A stretch of 50,939 nucleotides of DNA. Source: a bacterium (GTDB lineage: Bacteria; UBP18; UBA7526). The translations under genes and the position numbers were made by a program. Positions 23,336-33,355 of this stretch are shown in pieces; within the stretch, counting starts at the first letter, position 1; every line of letters begins with the position of its first letter. The DNA lies in contig JAUWYL010000007.1 in assembly GCA_030615855.1 (NCBI GenBank), positions 1 to 50,939 on the forward strand, in the 5' to 3' direction. Below the pieces are notes generated by a model, which saw only the letters and a list, made by a program, of their open reading frames with translations, searched no databases and had not been told where the DNA came from.

Positions 23336-24121
23336 TATTTTAGTGATGATTTCTCTCACTAACTTCTTAAATTTGGTTTCTACTTTCTTGGTGGTCTCAA
23401 TCACTTCTTTATGAGAGAGGGGTTTCTTTAGGATTCCGGCGGCCATATTGGTGATGCAGGAGATGCCCAGGACCCTCATCCCCAGACTTTTGGCAACGAT
23501 GACCTCAGGAACGGTGGACATCCCTACGGCATCTGCCCCCAATTTCTCAAAGGCCTTGATCTCTGAGGGGGTCTCATAGTTCGGACCAGGGACCGCGATA
23601 TAGACTCCCTTCTTAATCTCGATTCCTTGATCCTTGGCTATCCGCTCTGTTAGTTCTATCAGGTTCTTATCATAGGTGAAGGTCATATCAATGAATTTTC
23701 TTCTTCCTCTCAAGGGATTCCCTCCCATAAAATTAATATGATCAGTAATAAGCATTAAATCTCCGGGTTTGAAGTCTTTATTTATTCCTCCGCCAGCATT
23801 GGTTACCATCAAGATTGCTGCTCCCAGTTCCTTCATCACCCTAACGGGATAGGTAATCTCCTCCAGAGAATAGCCTTCATAATAATGGCATCTCCCCTGC
23901 ATGGCCACCACCTTCTTCCCTTCCAGTTCTCCCATGACCAGATTCCCCTTATGCCCGGGAACCTTCGGTACTGGAAAGTGAGGAATCTCCTCATAGGGTA
24001 TGCTAACCCCTTCTATCTCATCCGCCAATGAGCCCAGGCCAGAACCCAAAATCAATGCAACTCTCGGTTTTAGATCCGTCTTCCCCCGAATAAATTCTAC
24101 ACTCTCCTCTATCTTTCCCAT
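23321..24121 (-). CDS. punA: Purine nucleoside phosphorylase
   Basis: A 266-residue trimeric-type purine nucleoside phosphorylase (inosine/guanosine specific). Signatures: 'LILGSGLGSLAD', 'VPGHKGNLVMG', 'QGRCHYYEGYS', 'VTNAGGGIN', 'YIAVPGPNYETPSEI' and the base-site 'AVGMSTVPEVIVA' then 'CITNMAAGI'. It converts purine nucleosides plus phosphate to base plus ribose-1-phosphate. The ATG at 24121 has AAGGAGAG upstream. Its last four or five residues (IQLTS) and stop fall in the spacer array, so the word array trims its end. It works with Add (adenosine to inosine) and DeoB. Confidence 0.94.
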   Translation of the reverse strand: MGKIEESVEFIRGKTDLKPRVALILGSGLGSLADEIEGVSIPYEEIPHFPVPKVPGHKGNLVMGELEGKKVVAMQGRCHYYEGYSLEEITYPVRVMKELGAAILMVTNAGGGINKDFKPGDLMLITDHINFMGGNPLRGRRKFIDMTFTYDKNLIELTERIAKDQGIEIKKGVYIAVPGPNYETPSEIKAFEKLGADAVGMSTVPEVIVAKSLGMRVLGISCITNMAAGILKKPLSHKEVIETTKKVETKFKKLVREIITKIQLTS

Positions 24122-24335
24122 ACTTTCTCTCCTTCATTCAAGGGTTAGCAATAAAAAGTTACTAACGGTTACTAATCCCGCCTGCCGGGCAGGATAGAGG
24201 TTACTAACAGTTACTAATGGTTACCGACACAATTACTAAAATTACTAAAAAGCAACTGATAGTAACCTATAGTAACAGCGAAGCGTAGTAACTGATAGTA
24301 ACTGTTTTACGCCTTACTTCACCCTTGTCTTTCAG
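24122..24335. repeat. GTTACTAA palindromic word array
   Basis: Left arm repeats AGTTACTAACGGTTACTAA, right arm repeats ACTGATAGTAACCTATAGTAAC, the reverse complement. A CCTGCC-G-GGCAGG palindrome lies at 24181-24193. The word CAGCGAAGCGTAG appears at 24279-24291. No gene seen in 214 bases. Confidence 0.75.
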
Positions 24336-25376
24336 TTAGTCTATCCCTAACTCCTGGAACTCCTTCTCAAATTCCCTCTTCAGGTCCGCTCTCTCTTTTT
24401 CAGTAGTAAAGGCGTGCTCTATGCCATTCAAGGTTATTTTTTTGATATCCTCCAAAGAGAGCTGATAGTACTCGATGGCCCTTATTATCTCGCTGGTCAG
24501 GGTGATATTGGATACGCTTCGATCGTCAGTATTTATAGTAACCGGGATTCCCAGATCATAGTATTCTCGGAAAGGATGGAGGTCGTACTCCTTGACTACC
24601 TGGGTCTGAACATTAGAGGTAAGACACATCTCTAAGGGAATCCTCTCTCTCTTTACTTTCTCTAATAGATCAGGGTCTTCTCTCAGGCGAACCCCGTGGC
24701 CGATGCGCCTGGCACCCAGGACCTCCAGGGCAAACCTTATATTCTCTGCACCTCCCGCCTCTCCCGCATGGACCGTGGCCGGGAGGTTATTTTTCTTGGC
24801 GATGAGGAAGGCCTCCTTCCTCTCTCCCACTGGGAAGTGGGCCTCATCCCCTGCCAAGTCAATCCCTGCTACTCCATTCTCTCTATATTTCAAGGCGAGA
24901 TTAACGGTCTGGATGGAGGTGATAGGAGGCTCTGAGCGATAGCAGCATAATAGAAGCAGAGTCCTTATCTTAAAATCCCTCCCTCCTCTCTTGAGCCCCT
25001 TCAGGACGCTTTTTACCACTTCTTCCATGGGGAAGCCTTCCCTCGCCTGAAGCACGGGAGCGAACCTCACCTCCATATACCTTATATTCTCTTTACTAGC
25101 ATCCTCACATAACTCATAGGAGATCCTCTCCAAGATCTCCGGGTCCTTCAGGACAGGATAGAATACCTCAAAGGCTTTAAGGAAGTCGGAGAGGCTTCGG
25201 CAATCAGGCGGGACCTGGACATATTTTGTCAATTCCTTCAAATCCTGAGTAGGGAGCCTGACCCCCATCTTATTCGCAGCGTCCCTTATGGTCCCCACCC
25301 GTACCGAGCCATCGAGATGGACGTGGAGGTCACACTTGGGAAGGCTATGGACCAGAGCGGGCGAGATTCTTCTCAT
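24336..25376 (-). CDS. add: Adenosine deaminase
   Basis: A 346-residue zinc deaminase converting adenosine or deoxyadenosine to inosine. Metal ligands and catalysis: '[11 protein letters not shown]' (two His), 'TVHAGEAGG' (His, Glu), 'RRIGHGVRL' (His) and '[10 protein letters not shown]' (Asp-Asp). '[11 protein letters not shown]' is the signature Ser-Asn motif. Length matches the family. The ATG overlaps the deoB stop (ATGA), so the two are translationally coupled. It channels adenosine to PunA. Confidence 0.94.
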   Translation of the reverse strand: MRRISPALVHSLPKCDLHVHLDGSVRVGTIRDAANKMGVRLPTQDLKELTKYVQVPPDCRSLSDFLKAFEVFYPVLKDPEILERISYELCEDASKENIRYMEVRFAPVLQAREGFPMEEVVKSVLKGLKRGGRDFKIRTLLLLCCYRSEPPITSIQTVNLALKYRENGVAGIDLAGDEAHFPVGERKEAFLIAKKNNLPATVHAGEAGGAENIRFALEVLGARRIGHGVRLREDPDLLEKVKRERIPLEMCLTSNVQTQVVKEYDLHPFREYYDLGIPVTINTDDRSVSNITLTSEIIRAIEYYQLSLEDIKKITLNGIEHAFTTEKERADLKREFEKEFQELGID

Positions 25377-26551
25377 CCCAGAATCTCCTTCTTGAAGCTC
25401 TTCCCTATTTTAAAGAGTTCAAAAGCGAATAGCTCAGCGATGGTCTGGGCGATATCGGTAAAGGTTTTTCTAATCCCTAAGTTTATGCCCCCCTTTGCCC
25501 TCTGGCCATAAACCAAGAGGGGAACATACTCCCTGGTATGGTCTGTCCCTGGGAAGGTAGGATCACAGCCATGGTCTGCGGTCAAAATTAAGAGATCATC
25601 CTCCCTGAGGTTGGCCACGATCTGAGGTAAGCGGGCATCGAAGGCCTCTAAGGCATCGGCATAACCTTCGGGATTATTCCGATGACCATACAAAGAATCG
25701 AAATCCACAAGATTAATAAAGATAAGGCCTCTGCTCTTCTCCTTCATAGCCAAAATAGTCTTATCCACCCCATCCATATTTCCTTTGGTGTGGATCTCTT
25801 CTGTCAATCCCTTACCAGCGAAGATATCTCCGATCTTTCCGATCCCGATTACCTGATAGCCCTTTTTTTTGAAACGATCGAGAAGGGTGTCCTCTGGAGG
25901 GGGAACGGACAAGTCCCTCCTCCTATCCGTTCTCACTAAGTAACCCGGTTCACCAACAAATGGCCGGGCGATGACTCTTTCCACACTATACTTCCCAGTT
26001 AACATCTTTCTTGCGATGCGGCACATCTTATATAATTCTTCTATCGGGATGACCTCTTCATGAGCGGCGATCTGAAAAACGCTATCCGCGCTAGTATAAA
26101 CAATTGGTTTCCCAGTTTCAAGATGCTCTGAGATATACTCCTCAATGATCACCGTTCCCGAGGCCTTCTTATTCCCCAGGATTCTCCTACCGATCGCCTT
26201 GGAGAAGGTCTTGATGACCTCTTCCGGAAAACCCTTAGGATAGGTGGGAAATCTCTTCCTCAGGATGAGACCCGCGATCTCCCAGTGACCAGAGGTAGTG
26301 GCCTTCTCATGGTTCAGCTCAGCCATCTTCCCGTAGGCCCCCCAAGGTTTATCTATGGGAGGAACCCCTTTGATATCTATGATGTTCCCTATCCCTAGCC
26401 ACCTCAGGTTAGGAAGGGACAATCCCCCTACCGCCTGGGCGATATGGCCCAAGGTATTGGAGCCCCGATCCCCGAACTTATGGGCATCGGGAAGTTCACC
26501 CACTCCTACGCTATCTAAGACAATCAAGACAACCCTATTAATCTTACCCAC
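25373..26551 (-). CDS. deoB: Phosphopentomutase
   Basis: A 392-residue alkaline-phosphatase-fold enzyme moving phosphate between C1 and C5 of (deoxy)ribose phosphates. '[17 protein letters not shown]' carries the first metal Asp; '[10 protein letters not shown]', '[14 protein letters not shown]' with the phospho-accepting Thr region, '[11 protein letters not shown]' and '[10 protein letters not shown]...TDHTRE' complete the two-Mn site. I chose the GTG at 26551, with GAGGAG six bases upstream, over the open frame to 26614, which translates a spacer and a recurrent CGAACGGTAGTGAG word. It begins the salvage block and overlaps add. Confidence 0.94.
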   Translation of the reverse strand: MGKINRVVLIVLDSVGVGELPDAHKFGDRGSNTLGHIAQAVGGLSLPNLRWLGIGNIIDIKGVPPIDKPWGAYGKMAELNHEKATTSGHWEIAGLILRKRFPTYPKGFPEEVIKTFSKAIGRRILGNKKASGTVIIEEYISEHLETGKPIVYTSADSVFQIAAHEEVIPIEELYKMCRIARKMLTGKYSVERVIARPFVGEPGYLVRTDRRRDLSVPPPEDTLLDRFKKKGYQVIGIGKIGDIFAGKGLTEEIHTKGNMDGVDKTILAMKEKSRGLIFINLVDFDSLYGHRNNPEGYADALEAFDARLPQIVANLREDDLLILTADHGCDPTFPGTDHTREYVPLLVYGQRAKGGINLGIRKTFTDIAQTIAELFAFELFKIGKSFKKEILG

Positions 26552-26589
26552 GCTTGTCTCCTCAATGGTTAAGATAAGTCTCACTACCG

Positions 26590-26682
26590 TTCGACAATCT
26601 TCACAGATTAGCACAGATTAAAAGAAACAGATGATCACAGATGGAATACATAGATAACCGCAGATATCTATCTCCATCTTTT
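26590..26682. repeat. CACAGATT word spacer
   Basis: ACAGATTAGCACAGATTAAAAG-type words, in one orientation, followed by ATCACAGATGG and a short AGATATCT palindrome near 26662. It separates the pyrimidine and nucleoside blocks. Confidence 0.6.
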
Positions 26683-29301
26683 TTATTTTGATACAGGGGG
26701 AATGACCGGTTTTTTATTTTTAACTTCTTTATAAGTTATCATAGGTGGATTATCTACCGGGCATATAAAAGAACAGATCATACAGCTTAAACATTTTTCT
26801 TCATCCTGAACCGGTCTTCGTTTTTCACTATCCCATTCAAGAGATTGTCCCCCGGCATCCTGACAGACAATATAACACTGGCCGCATCCGATGCAACGGT
26901 CAAGGTCAAATTCTGCAATTCCCTGACGTGTTAAATCAAAGGCATCCGTGGGGTGAAGATGAGGCAACGCCTTTCCCACAATATCCTTCACTCCCTTATA
27001 CCCCTTTTCCTCCATAAAATCAGAAAGGCCCTCGCACATATCCTCAACAATCCTGTGGCCATAATGGATAACACCGGTTGTCATCTGAACAACTGAGGCC
27101 CCGCATAACAGGTATTCAACCGCGTCAATCCAGGTCTCTATCCCCCCGCATCCTACAAGAGGTAAATTTAATTCAGAAGACTGGGCCATTTCGGCAATAA
27201 ACCTCAAACCAATTGGTTTAACTGCCGGACCTGAATATCCGCTTATTGCGCCCTTCCCAGCAACATTGGGCTTGGGGACATAATCGTCCAGTCCAATCTC
27301 AGTAAGGGCACGAACAGTGTTAATAGCGGTAATACCATCTGCACCACCTTTTTTGGCAAATAATGCCGGTTCAGTCATGTCGGTAATGTTGGGAGTCATT
27401 TTTGCCAGTATCGGTATTTTAACCACATTTCTTACTGCAGCAGTAAACCTTTCTATAAGATCGAATGCCTGCCCTACTTTCATACCTGAACCTTCCACCG
27501 TCATGTGGGGGCAGGAAAAATTCAGCTCAAGCATATCTGACCCAATCCCTTCAGCCATCTTTGCCAGTTCAACCCATTCATACTCTGAAAAGCCCATAAG
27601 ACTTGCTATAACAACATGTTTGGGCCAATGTTTCTTCAGGTATTTAATATCCCGAAGATTATCTTTAAGCGGTCTATCCGTTATCTGTTCAACGTTTTGA
27701 AGACCGACTAATTTTTTGTCTTCATAATTGTACTTTGCCATTCTGGGAGCTGGATGTATTATTTTTATTTTATCAAAGCCAAGGGTTTTATAGGCGACAC
27801 CGCCGAATCCATGGTCAAACGCCCTGCCAATCATCTCCCCGGTATTGGATACCGGTGAAGAAGATAATAAAAATGGTGTGGGAAACCTGATCCCGCACAT
27901 CTCAATACTTAGATCTTTCGTTCTATCCATTTTTATCCTTCTGGTAAGCTGAATATTTTCTTTACCCAAACTCCTGATTATCTTCTTTGCCGCTTCCTTT
28001 CCATCCGCTAAGGCCTCTACGGCAAGTGCCGATCCCCTGACTATATCTCCACCGGCAAAAATCTTTTTATCCGCAGTGGATATGCCATCCCTTTTCGTGG
28101 TTATCAGGTTATTCCTTTTATACTTGATTTTTGAAGATAAATCCCTGATTCCCGCCTCCGGACCGGAACCAATAGCCATAACAACCGTATTGACTTCGAG
28201 ATCGAATTCCGTACCTGATACTGGCCGGGCATTTGATGGGATAAATAAATTTGGTTTGACCCATTCCGTTTCGTTCCCTTTTACTCCCGCAACTCGGCCT
28301 CTCTCCCCAATGATTTCCGTTACCTGGCATTGTGGTTTAATAATAACGAAATTATCTCTTGCCATTTCGAGGTCATCTTTAGCAGCAGGTATCTCTGCTA
28401 AACTTTCCAGACATATACAATATACCTTTTTTGCGCCAAGTCCTTTACAGGTATTGGCAACATCCATTGCTACCGAACCGCCTCCAATAATAGCCACGTT
28501 CTTATTTTTAACCATTCGGGTAATCTTACCTTTGTTTCCATTACGGACGAATTCTAAAAACTCGGTAGCCGTGGTAACGTTTTTTAAATCAGAACCCGGT
28601 ATCTTAATTTTATAAGGGTTCCATAAACCGGTAGCTATAAATACCGCCTTAAATCCTTTCTTAATAAGATTATCAACACCCTTAGCTCCTATTCGAGATT
28701 TACATTTAATTTTAACGCCAAGCTTTTTGACATCTTCTAACTCTCTATCAAGAAATTCACTGTTCAACCTGAACTCAGGAACACCATATCTAAGAACACC
28801 GCCTGGTTTCTCTTTTGATTCAAACACAGTGACATTAAAGCCTGCTTTGGCAAGTTCGGCAGCACAGGATAATCCTGCAGGCCCGGAACCCACAATGGCA
28901 ACTTTCTGTTTTCTCTTGGCACCTTTTCTTAGGGGATTAAAACCTGTCTCCCAGGCGTATTCCACCAGGAATCTCTGCAATTTTCCTATCTCAATGGGTC
29001 GGTCAATTTCAGTTGCACTGCAGGCCTTTTGACACAGTTTTTCATTGGGACAGACAATCCCGCATATACCTCCTAAAATATTATTTTCTTTAATAGTCCT
29101 TACCGCCCCCTTAATATCTCTTAATCGCAATTTTCTGATAAAAGTCCCCGGGTCAGTATCAGCAGGACATTCTTGACTACAGGGAGCATCATAACATAAC
29201 AAACATCTTGAAGCTTCAATAATAGCCTGACTAAGGTCAAAACCCTTCTTCATATCTAAAATGTTTTCTACCCGGTTACTTTTTCTTTTGGCAGATTTCA
29301 T
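26683..29301 (-). CDS. preA: Dihydropyrimidine dehydrogenase, PreT-PreA fusion
   Basis: An 872-residue fusion with the domain order of eukaryotic DPD. An N-terminal [4Fe-4S] region (C33-C90, 'CLLCYDAPCSQECP', 'CGIVCPNEKLCQKAC') precedes the FAD site 'VAIVGSGPAGLSCAAEL' and NAD(P) site 'VAIIGGGSVAMDVANTC'. From about 455 a FMN TIM barrel ('LNFSCPH', 'ILAKMTPNITD', 'GGIETW') leads to two C-terminal [4Fe-4S] motifs ('CIGCGQCYIVC', 'CLSCMICSFICP'). It reduces uracil or thymine to the dihydro form. Like E. coli PreA, the position of the eukaryotic catalytic Cys is Val ('GMKVGQ'). The ATG has AAAGGAGG. The DNA looks visibly more A+T-rich than its neighbours. Confidence 0.93.
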   Translation of the reverse strand: MKSAKRKSNRVENILDMKKGFDLSQAIIEASRCLLCYDAPCSQECPADTDPGTFIRKLRLRDIKGAVRTIKENNILGGICGIVCPNEKLCQKACSATEIDRPIEIGKLQRFLVEYAWETGFNPLRKGAKRKQKVAIVGSGPAGLSCAAELAKAGFNVTVFESKEKPGGVLRYGVPEFRLNSEFLDRELEDVKKLGVKIKCKSRIGAKGVDNLIKKGFKAVFIATGLWNPYKIKIPGSDLKNVTTATEFLEFVRNGNKGKITRMVKNKNVAIIGGGSVAMDVANTCKGLGAKKVYCICLESLAEIPAAKDDLEMARDNFVIIKPQCQVTEIIGERGRVAGVKGNETEWVKPNLFIPSNARPVSGTEFDLEVNTVVMAIGSGPEAGIRDLSSKIKYKRNNLITTKRDGISTADKKIFAGGDIVRGSALAVEALADGKEAAKKIIRSLGKENIQLTRRIKMDRTKDLSIEMCGIRFPTPFLLSSSPVSNTGEMIGRAFDHGFGGVAYKTLGFDKIKIIHPAPRMAKYNYEDKKLVGLQNVEQITDRPLKDNLRDIKYLKKHWPKHVVIASLMGFSEYEWVELAKMAEGIGSDMLELNFSCPHMTVEGSGMKVGQAFDLIERFTAAVRNVVKIPILAKMTPNITDMTEPALFAKKGGADGITAINTVRALTEIGLDDYVPKPNVAGKGAISGYSGPAVKPIGLRFIAEMAQSSELNLPLVGCGGIETWIDAVEYLLCGASVVQMTTGVIHYGHRIVEDMCEGLSDFMEEKGYKGVKDIVGKALPHLHPTDAFDLTRQGIAEFDLDRCIGCGQCYIVCQDAGGQSLEWDSEKRRPVQDEEKCLSCMICSFICPVDNPPMITYKEVKNKKPVIPPVSK

Positions 29302-29309
29302 TTTATACC

Positions 29310-29389
29310 TCCTTTGAATCTGGATATCAGGGTATCAGAGTATCAGGGAATCAGGGAATTCCCGATCACCCGATGACCCGATAACCCAA
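29310..29389. repeat. ATCAGGG palindromic word spacer
   Basis: Left words GGATATCAGGGTATCAG, a central palindrome GGGAATTCCC (29354-29363), then CCGATCACCCGATGACCCGAT. Same family as the gspI leader and 20340-20480 words. Confidence 0.65.
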
Positions 29390-30733
29390 TCACTCTACTT
29401 CCTGATCTGCGATCTTCAATACCTCATCAAGGACTGCTATTCCTTCGTCTACTTGTTCTTCGGTAATAATCAAGGGAGGGGCAACACAGAGGTGGTCATA
29501 CCAACTAACGATGTATACCCCCTTTTTTAATGCTTCCCCTGCTATCTTGTCCGTCATAATGGGCTTGGTAGTAAACTTATCGGCTTTCACATTAAAGGGT
29601 TCTTTCGTTTTTCTATTCTCTACTAGTTCCAATGCCCAAAAATGGCCGATTCCTCTTACGTCGCCGATGCATTGGTGATGCTCTTTCAATTCAGATAACT
29701 TCTCCTCTAAGTGCCTGCTGACCCTCTTGGGAAGCCCAGTCGCCATGAGTCTCTTGTACTCTGCTACTGCTGCCGGGATGGCGGCTAAGACCAAAGGATG
29801 CATGGCATAGGTATGGCCATGACACATAACTTTATCTTCAAAATGATCCTTAATCTTCTTGGTAGTTACCGTAATTCCCACCGGAGCATAGGCCGCTGAA
29901 CATCCCTTTGCGCTAGTCAATATATCAGGCTTAACATTCCAATTATCTAAAGCCCAGGCCGGGCCTGTTCTATACCAGCCACTCATTACTTCATCGGCAA
30001 TGAGCAATATCCCATTCTCATCGCAGATCTCTCTTAATCGAGGAAGATATTCTTTGGGAGGAACTAATTTACCATTGGTACCCACTACCGGCTCTATAAA
30101 GACCGCTGCTACATTCCCCTCTTCCTTAATCATATAGTCCAGATATTCTACACACTGGATATTACAATCAGGATATTTCAATCCAAAGGGACAGCGATAA
30201 CAGTAGACATCCGGAGCAAAGACGATGCCCGGTACAGTACATCTTGCTCTTTCGGCATAGAATCGTCTGGTATCTCCGGTCAAGGAGGCACCTACCGCGG
30301 TAGCCCCATGATAAGAATGATATCTGGAGATGACCTTAAAGTTAGGGAACATATATTGCCTGGTTATCTTCATTGCCGCTTCATTGGCCTCTGTCCCAGA
30401 TGTAGAATAGAAAATCTGATCTAAACCCTTGGGCAATACAGTGAGTAAGGCCGCGGTTGCTTTTGCCCTTATTTCACAGGCAAAGCCGGGACTTATATAA
30501 GGCATCTTCTCTGCTTGTTTGATGATGGCCTCAATGATTGCCTTATTTTTATGGCCCAGATTGGAACACATTAACTGAGACGAAAAATCAAGGATGGGCC
30601 GATCCTTCTCATCATAGATATAAACCCCTTCTGCATCCTTGATAAATAAGGGTGTCTTCCATCCTTCCTGTCGTCTCCAGGTACCATAGGTATGCTCTGT
30701 TAATGCCTTAACCATCTCCTCTGTTTTGGTCAT
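29390..30733 (-). CDS. Class III omega-aminotransferase (likely beta-alanine transaminase)
   Basis: A 447-residue PLP enzyme. 'FYSTSGTEANEAAMKI' binds the PLP phosphate; 'LIADEVMSGWYRTG' has the pyridine-N Asp; 'LTSAKGCSAAYAPVG' has the Schiff-base Lys. A Cys cluster 'YCYRCPFGLKYPDCNIQC' is a marker of a subgroup of aspartate-aminotransferase-family class III enzymes. By context it should transaminate beta-alanine, or beta-aminoisobutyrate from thymine, to malonate or methylmalonate semialdehyde. The acceptor may be pyruvate or 2-oxoglutarate; glutamate dehydrogenase at 44411 could recycle the latter. ATG with GGAGGAG upstream. Confidence 0.88.
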   Translation of the reverse strand: MTKTEEMVKALTEHTYGTWRRQEGWKTPLFIKDAEGVYIYDEKDRPILDFSSQLMCSNLGHKNKAIIEAIIKQAEKMPYISPGFACEIRAKATAALLTVLPKGLDQIFYSTSGTEANEAAMKITRQYMFPNFKVISRYHSYHGATAVGASLTGDTRRFYAERARCTVPGIVFAPDVYCYRCPFGLKYPDCNIQCVEYLDYMIKEEGNVAAVFIEPVVGTNGKLVPPKEYLPRLREICDENGILLIADEVMSGWYRTGPAWALDNWNVKPDILTSAKGCSAAYAPVGITVTTKKIKDHFEDKVMCHGHTYAMHPLVLAAIPAAVAEYKRLMATGLPKRVSRHLEEKLSELKEHHQCIGDVRGIGHFWALELVENRKTKEPFNVKADKFTTKPIMTDKIAGEALKKGVYIVSWYDHLCVAPPLIITEEQVDEGIAVLDEVLKIADQEVE

Positions 30734-30789
30734 CTTGAGTCTCCTCCCTCCTCATAACCTGATTTTGCAAATTTGCCGTTTATCGTCTA

Positions 30790-30935
30790 TCGGTTGCGGT
30801 TAGATTGATGCGTTAAAATATGAAATATGAAATATCAAATATTAAAATGACATATTAAAATCCAAAAATGTTTTAAATTTCACATTTTGCATTGTCATTT
30901 TAATTTTTACACTTTGATTTTTGATATAGCACTAT
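30790..30935. repeat. AAATATCAAATATT palindromic spacer
   Basis: ATGAAATATCAAATATTAAAATGACATATTAAAATCC on the left (in pieces) and TGCATTGTCATTTTAATTTTTACACTTTGATTTTTGATAT on the right, a near reverse complement. A third relative of the 35 kb/44 kb element. Confidence 0.7.
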
Positions 30936-30960
30936 CCTTCAACGTATACCGAAATCCCTG

Positions 30961-32337
30961 TTATATTCTGCCGTAAGCCTTTCTGGGAACAAATTGACCC
31001 CAGCCTTTTTCTCCCACGAACTTGCCATTCTTAGCGATAATCCTTCCTCGGGAGATGGTCATTGCTGGATAGCCAGTTAACTTCCATCCAGTATAGGGGT
31101 TCCAGTCGCAGGTGGACTGTAACCTCTTTGGCGATATAGTCACCCTCTTCTTAGGGTCGAAGACCACCAGATCGGCATCGGAACCGATGGCAATGGTCCC
31201 CTTCCTAGGGTAGAGACCGAAGATCTTGGCACTATTGGTAGAGGTAACTGCTACTAGATTATTGACGCTCCATCCTCGCTTCACACAAGCGGTATACATC
31301 ATGGGCAGAAAGGTCTCCAGTCCCGGCATGCCGAAGGGGATCTTGGCGAAGACCCCTTTCCAGAGGGCCTTCTGCTTGATATTGAAGGTGCAAGTATCGG
31401 TCCCCATATTGAGTATCGTCCCTTCCTCCATCCCCTTCCAGAGGGCCAGGCAATCGGATCTCTTCCTTATGGGTGGGCAGGTGGCATACCAATGGCCATT
31501 CTTCTTCTTGAATAGATCATCGGTTAAGAAGAGGTACTGGGGGCAGGTCTCGGCATAGACGTCTACTCCTCTCTTCTTTCCTTCCCTTACTGCTTCTAAG
31601 CCCTCCTTAGTTGTCATATGGACGATGTAGAGAGAACCATCTGCTGCTTCTGCCAAGGTGATGGCCCTCTGGATCGCTTCTCCTTCAGTGAAGTTCGGCC
31701 TGGTAAGGGCGTGGTTATAGGTAGCGAATTTCTTCTCTTTTAAATATTTTGCCGTCAGGGTTTCGGTGACATAGACATTCTCTGCGTGAACCCCGATCCT
31801 TCCTCCGTATCTCTTGGCCATAACTAAGGCCTCATAGAGGTCGGCATCGTCGCTCATCCATCCCTCTCCCCGATAGATCATGAACATTTTAAAAGAAGGA
31901 ATGCCGCTCTTGATGACTTCTGGTAACTCTCTCTGGGTCCTCTTATTCTTCCAGTCAGTAATTCCCACATGGAGGGAATAATCAATGGCCACCTTAGAAT
32001 CTGCTAATTTCCTCCTGGCCCTGATAGTCTCCTTCATGCTCGTTCCCTTTGCCTGGATGGCGAAGTCAATGATGGTGGTGATCCCACCTGCGGCAGCAGA
32101 GGCCGTTTCCTCAAAGAAGTCGGCACTTACCGTTCCGCAGAAAGGAAGCTCGCAGTGGACATGGGGGTCAATGGTCCCGGGCAGGACATACTTCCCCCGG
32201 GCATCGATGACCTGGGTTCCCCTCTTTGCTCTCAGGTTCTTACCAATAGCTACGATCTTCCCTCCTCTGATACCAACATCCGCCCGATAGGTCTCGGAGG
32301 CTGTTATCACCTTCCCATTCTTAATTACAAGATCCAT
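30961..32337 (-). CDS. hydA: Dihydropyrimidinase
   Basis: A 458-residue cyclic amidohydrolase opening dihydrouracil or dihydrothymine to the N-carbamoyl amino acid. Metal motif 'GTIDPHVHCE', the carboxylated Lys in 'PSFKMFMIY', 'GVHAEN' and 'VHMTT' His ligands, and 'MGTDTCTF' with the metal Asp. The last has Thr where many hydantoinases have His (TDHC). Family length fits. ATG with AGAGGAGG. It sits between the transaminase and the amidohydrolase. Hydantoinase or allantoinase activity is possible on family grounds, but the operon makes dihydropyrimidinase much more likely. Confidence 0.92.
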   Translation of the reverse strand: MDLVIKNGKVITASETYRADVGIRGGKIVAIGKNLRAKRGTQVIDARGKYVLPGTIDPHVHCELPFCGTVSADFFEETASAAAGGITTIIDFAIQAKGTSMKETIRARRKLADSKVAIDYSLHVGITDWKNKRTQRELPEVIKSGIPSFKMFMIYRGEGWMSDDADLYEALVMAKRYGGRIGVHAENVYVTETLTAKYLKEKKFATYNHALTRPNFTEGEAIQRAITLAEAADGSLYIVHMTTKEGLEAVREGKKRGVDVYAETCPQYLFLTDDLFKKKNGHWYATCPPIRKRSDCLALWKGMEEGTILNMGTDTCTFNIKQKALWKGVFAKIPFGMPGLETFLPMMYTACVKRGWSVNNLVAVTSTNSAKIFGLYPRKGTIAIGSDADLVVFDPKKRVTISPKRLQSTCDWNPYTGWKLTGYPAMTISRGRIIAKNGKFVGEKGWGQFVPRKAYGRI

Positions 32338-32434
32338 CTACTTACCTCCTCTTACACACGAATTTTGGAATTCGGATGCCACAAATTATCTGTGATCTGT
32401 GAGAATCTGTCTTAGATCTGTGGAAATCTGTGTT
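32338..32434. repeat. ATCTGTG word spacer
   Basis: Words GATCTGTGAGAATCTGTCTTAG and GATCTGTGG in one orientation after a short CACACGAATT stretch; the opposite arm is poorly preserved. Confidence 0.55.
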
Positions 32435-33343
32435 CTAGGGAAGGAGCTTTGTCAGGTCTCCATAGGTCTCTGGTCTCCGGTCTCTATAGAACTGCCAGGC
32501 CTGTCTTATCTCCTCGATCTCATCCAGGTCGAGGTCCGCCACTACTATCTCGTCTTTATACTCACCTGCCTGGGCAATAATCTTTCCCTTGGGACTGCAG
32601 AAGTAACTGGAGCCATAGAACCTCCCCGTATTCCAGGGCTTCTCTGTCCCTACCCTATTTATTGCTCCTACAAAGTAGCCATTAGCCACCGCATGGGCCG
32701 GCTGCTCTAACTCCCAGAGATATTTGGATACTCCGGCAGTAGTGGCTGAAGGATTGAACATAATCTGGCATCCATGCAATCCCAGGATCCTGGCTCCATC
32801 CGGGAAGTGCCTATCGTAACAGATGTAGGGAGCAACCTTAGCATAGGCGGTCTGGAAGACAGGATAGTCTGTATTCCCGGGCTTGAAGTAATACTTCTCG
32901 TAGAACCCGGGATGGACGTAGGGAATATGCATCTTTCGGGTAGTCCCCAGTAGTTTTCCATCGGCATCGATGACCGCTGCCGAGTTGTAATAGACCCCGG
33001 CCATGGCCCTTTCATAGATAGGAACCACGATGACCATGGAGTACTTCTTGGCCACTTTTGCGATCTCTCTTGTGGTTGGCCCGGGGATGGGCTCTGCGCT
33101 ATAGTACCATCTCATATGATGCTCGGCACAAAAGTAGGGACCGTTGAAGAGTTCCTGATAGCATAAGACCTGGACTCCTTTTTTGGCCGCCTTTTCCGTC
33201 ATCTTGATATGCTTCTTTAGCATGGCCTCTTTAATCTTATCGACCTCTTTCTTGATCGCCTTCTCGCTCATCTTGGAAGTATCCTTGGTAGGTGGAATGA
33301 CATTCTTCGCCTGAATCAGTCCTCCTCTTACTACTTTTGCCAT
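32435..33343 (-). CDS. N-carbamoyl-beta-alanine amidohydrolase (beta-ureidopropionase)
   Basis: A 302-residue nitrilase-superfamily enzyme. The Glu-Lys-Cys triad is seen in 'CYQELFNGPYF', 'TRKMHIP' and 'PYICYDRHFPDGARI'. 'AEPIPGPTT' and 'FNPSATTAG' are typical of beta-ureidopropionase and N-carbamylputrescine amidohydrolase. It releases CO2 and NH3 from N-carbamoyl-beta-alanine, giving beta-alanine. Substrate is inferred from the operon. ATG with AAAAGGAGG; the upstream oxidoreductase gene ends 12 bases away. Confidence 0.9.
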   Translation of the reverse strand: MAKVVRGGLIQAKNVIPPTKDTSKMSEKAIKKEVDKIKEAMLKKHIKMTEKAAKKGVQVLCYQELFNGPYFCAEHHMRWYYSAEPIPGPTTREIAKVAKKYSMVIVVPIYERAMAGVYYNSAAVIDADGKLLGTTRKMHIPYVHPGFYEKYYFKPGNTDYPVFQTAYAKVAPYICYDRHFPDGARILGLHGCQIMFNPSATTAGVSKYLWELEQPAHAVANGYFVGAINRVGTEKPWNTGRFYGSSYFCSPKGKIIAQAGEYKDEIVVADLDLDEIEEIRQAWQFYRDRRPETYGDLTKLLP

Positions 33344-33355
33344 AATTACCTCCTT

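Noticed and set aside
26552-26614. Longer deoB start
   Set aside because: The extension translates a recurrent spacer word; GTG at 26551 has GAGGAG at proper distance and matches the family start.
26683-29301. Loss of the catalytic Cys as sign of an inactive dihydropyrimidine dehydrogenase
   Set aside because: Recalled E. coli PreA also has Val at this place, so it is normal for the bacterial type.
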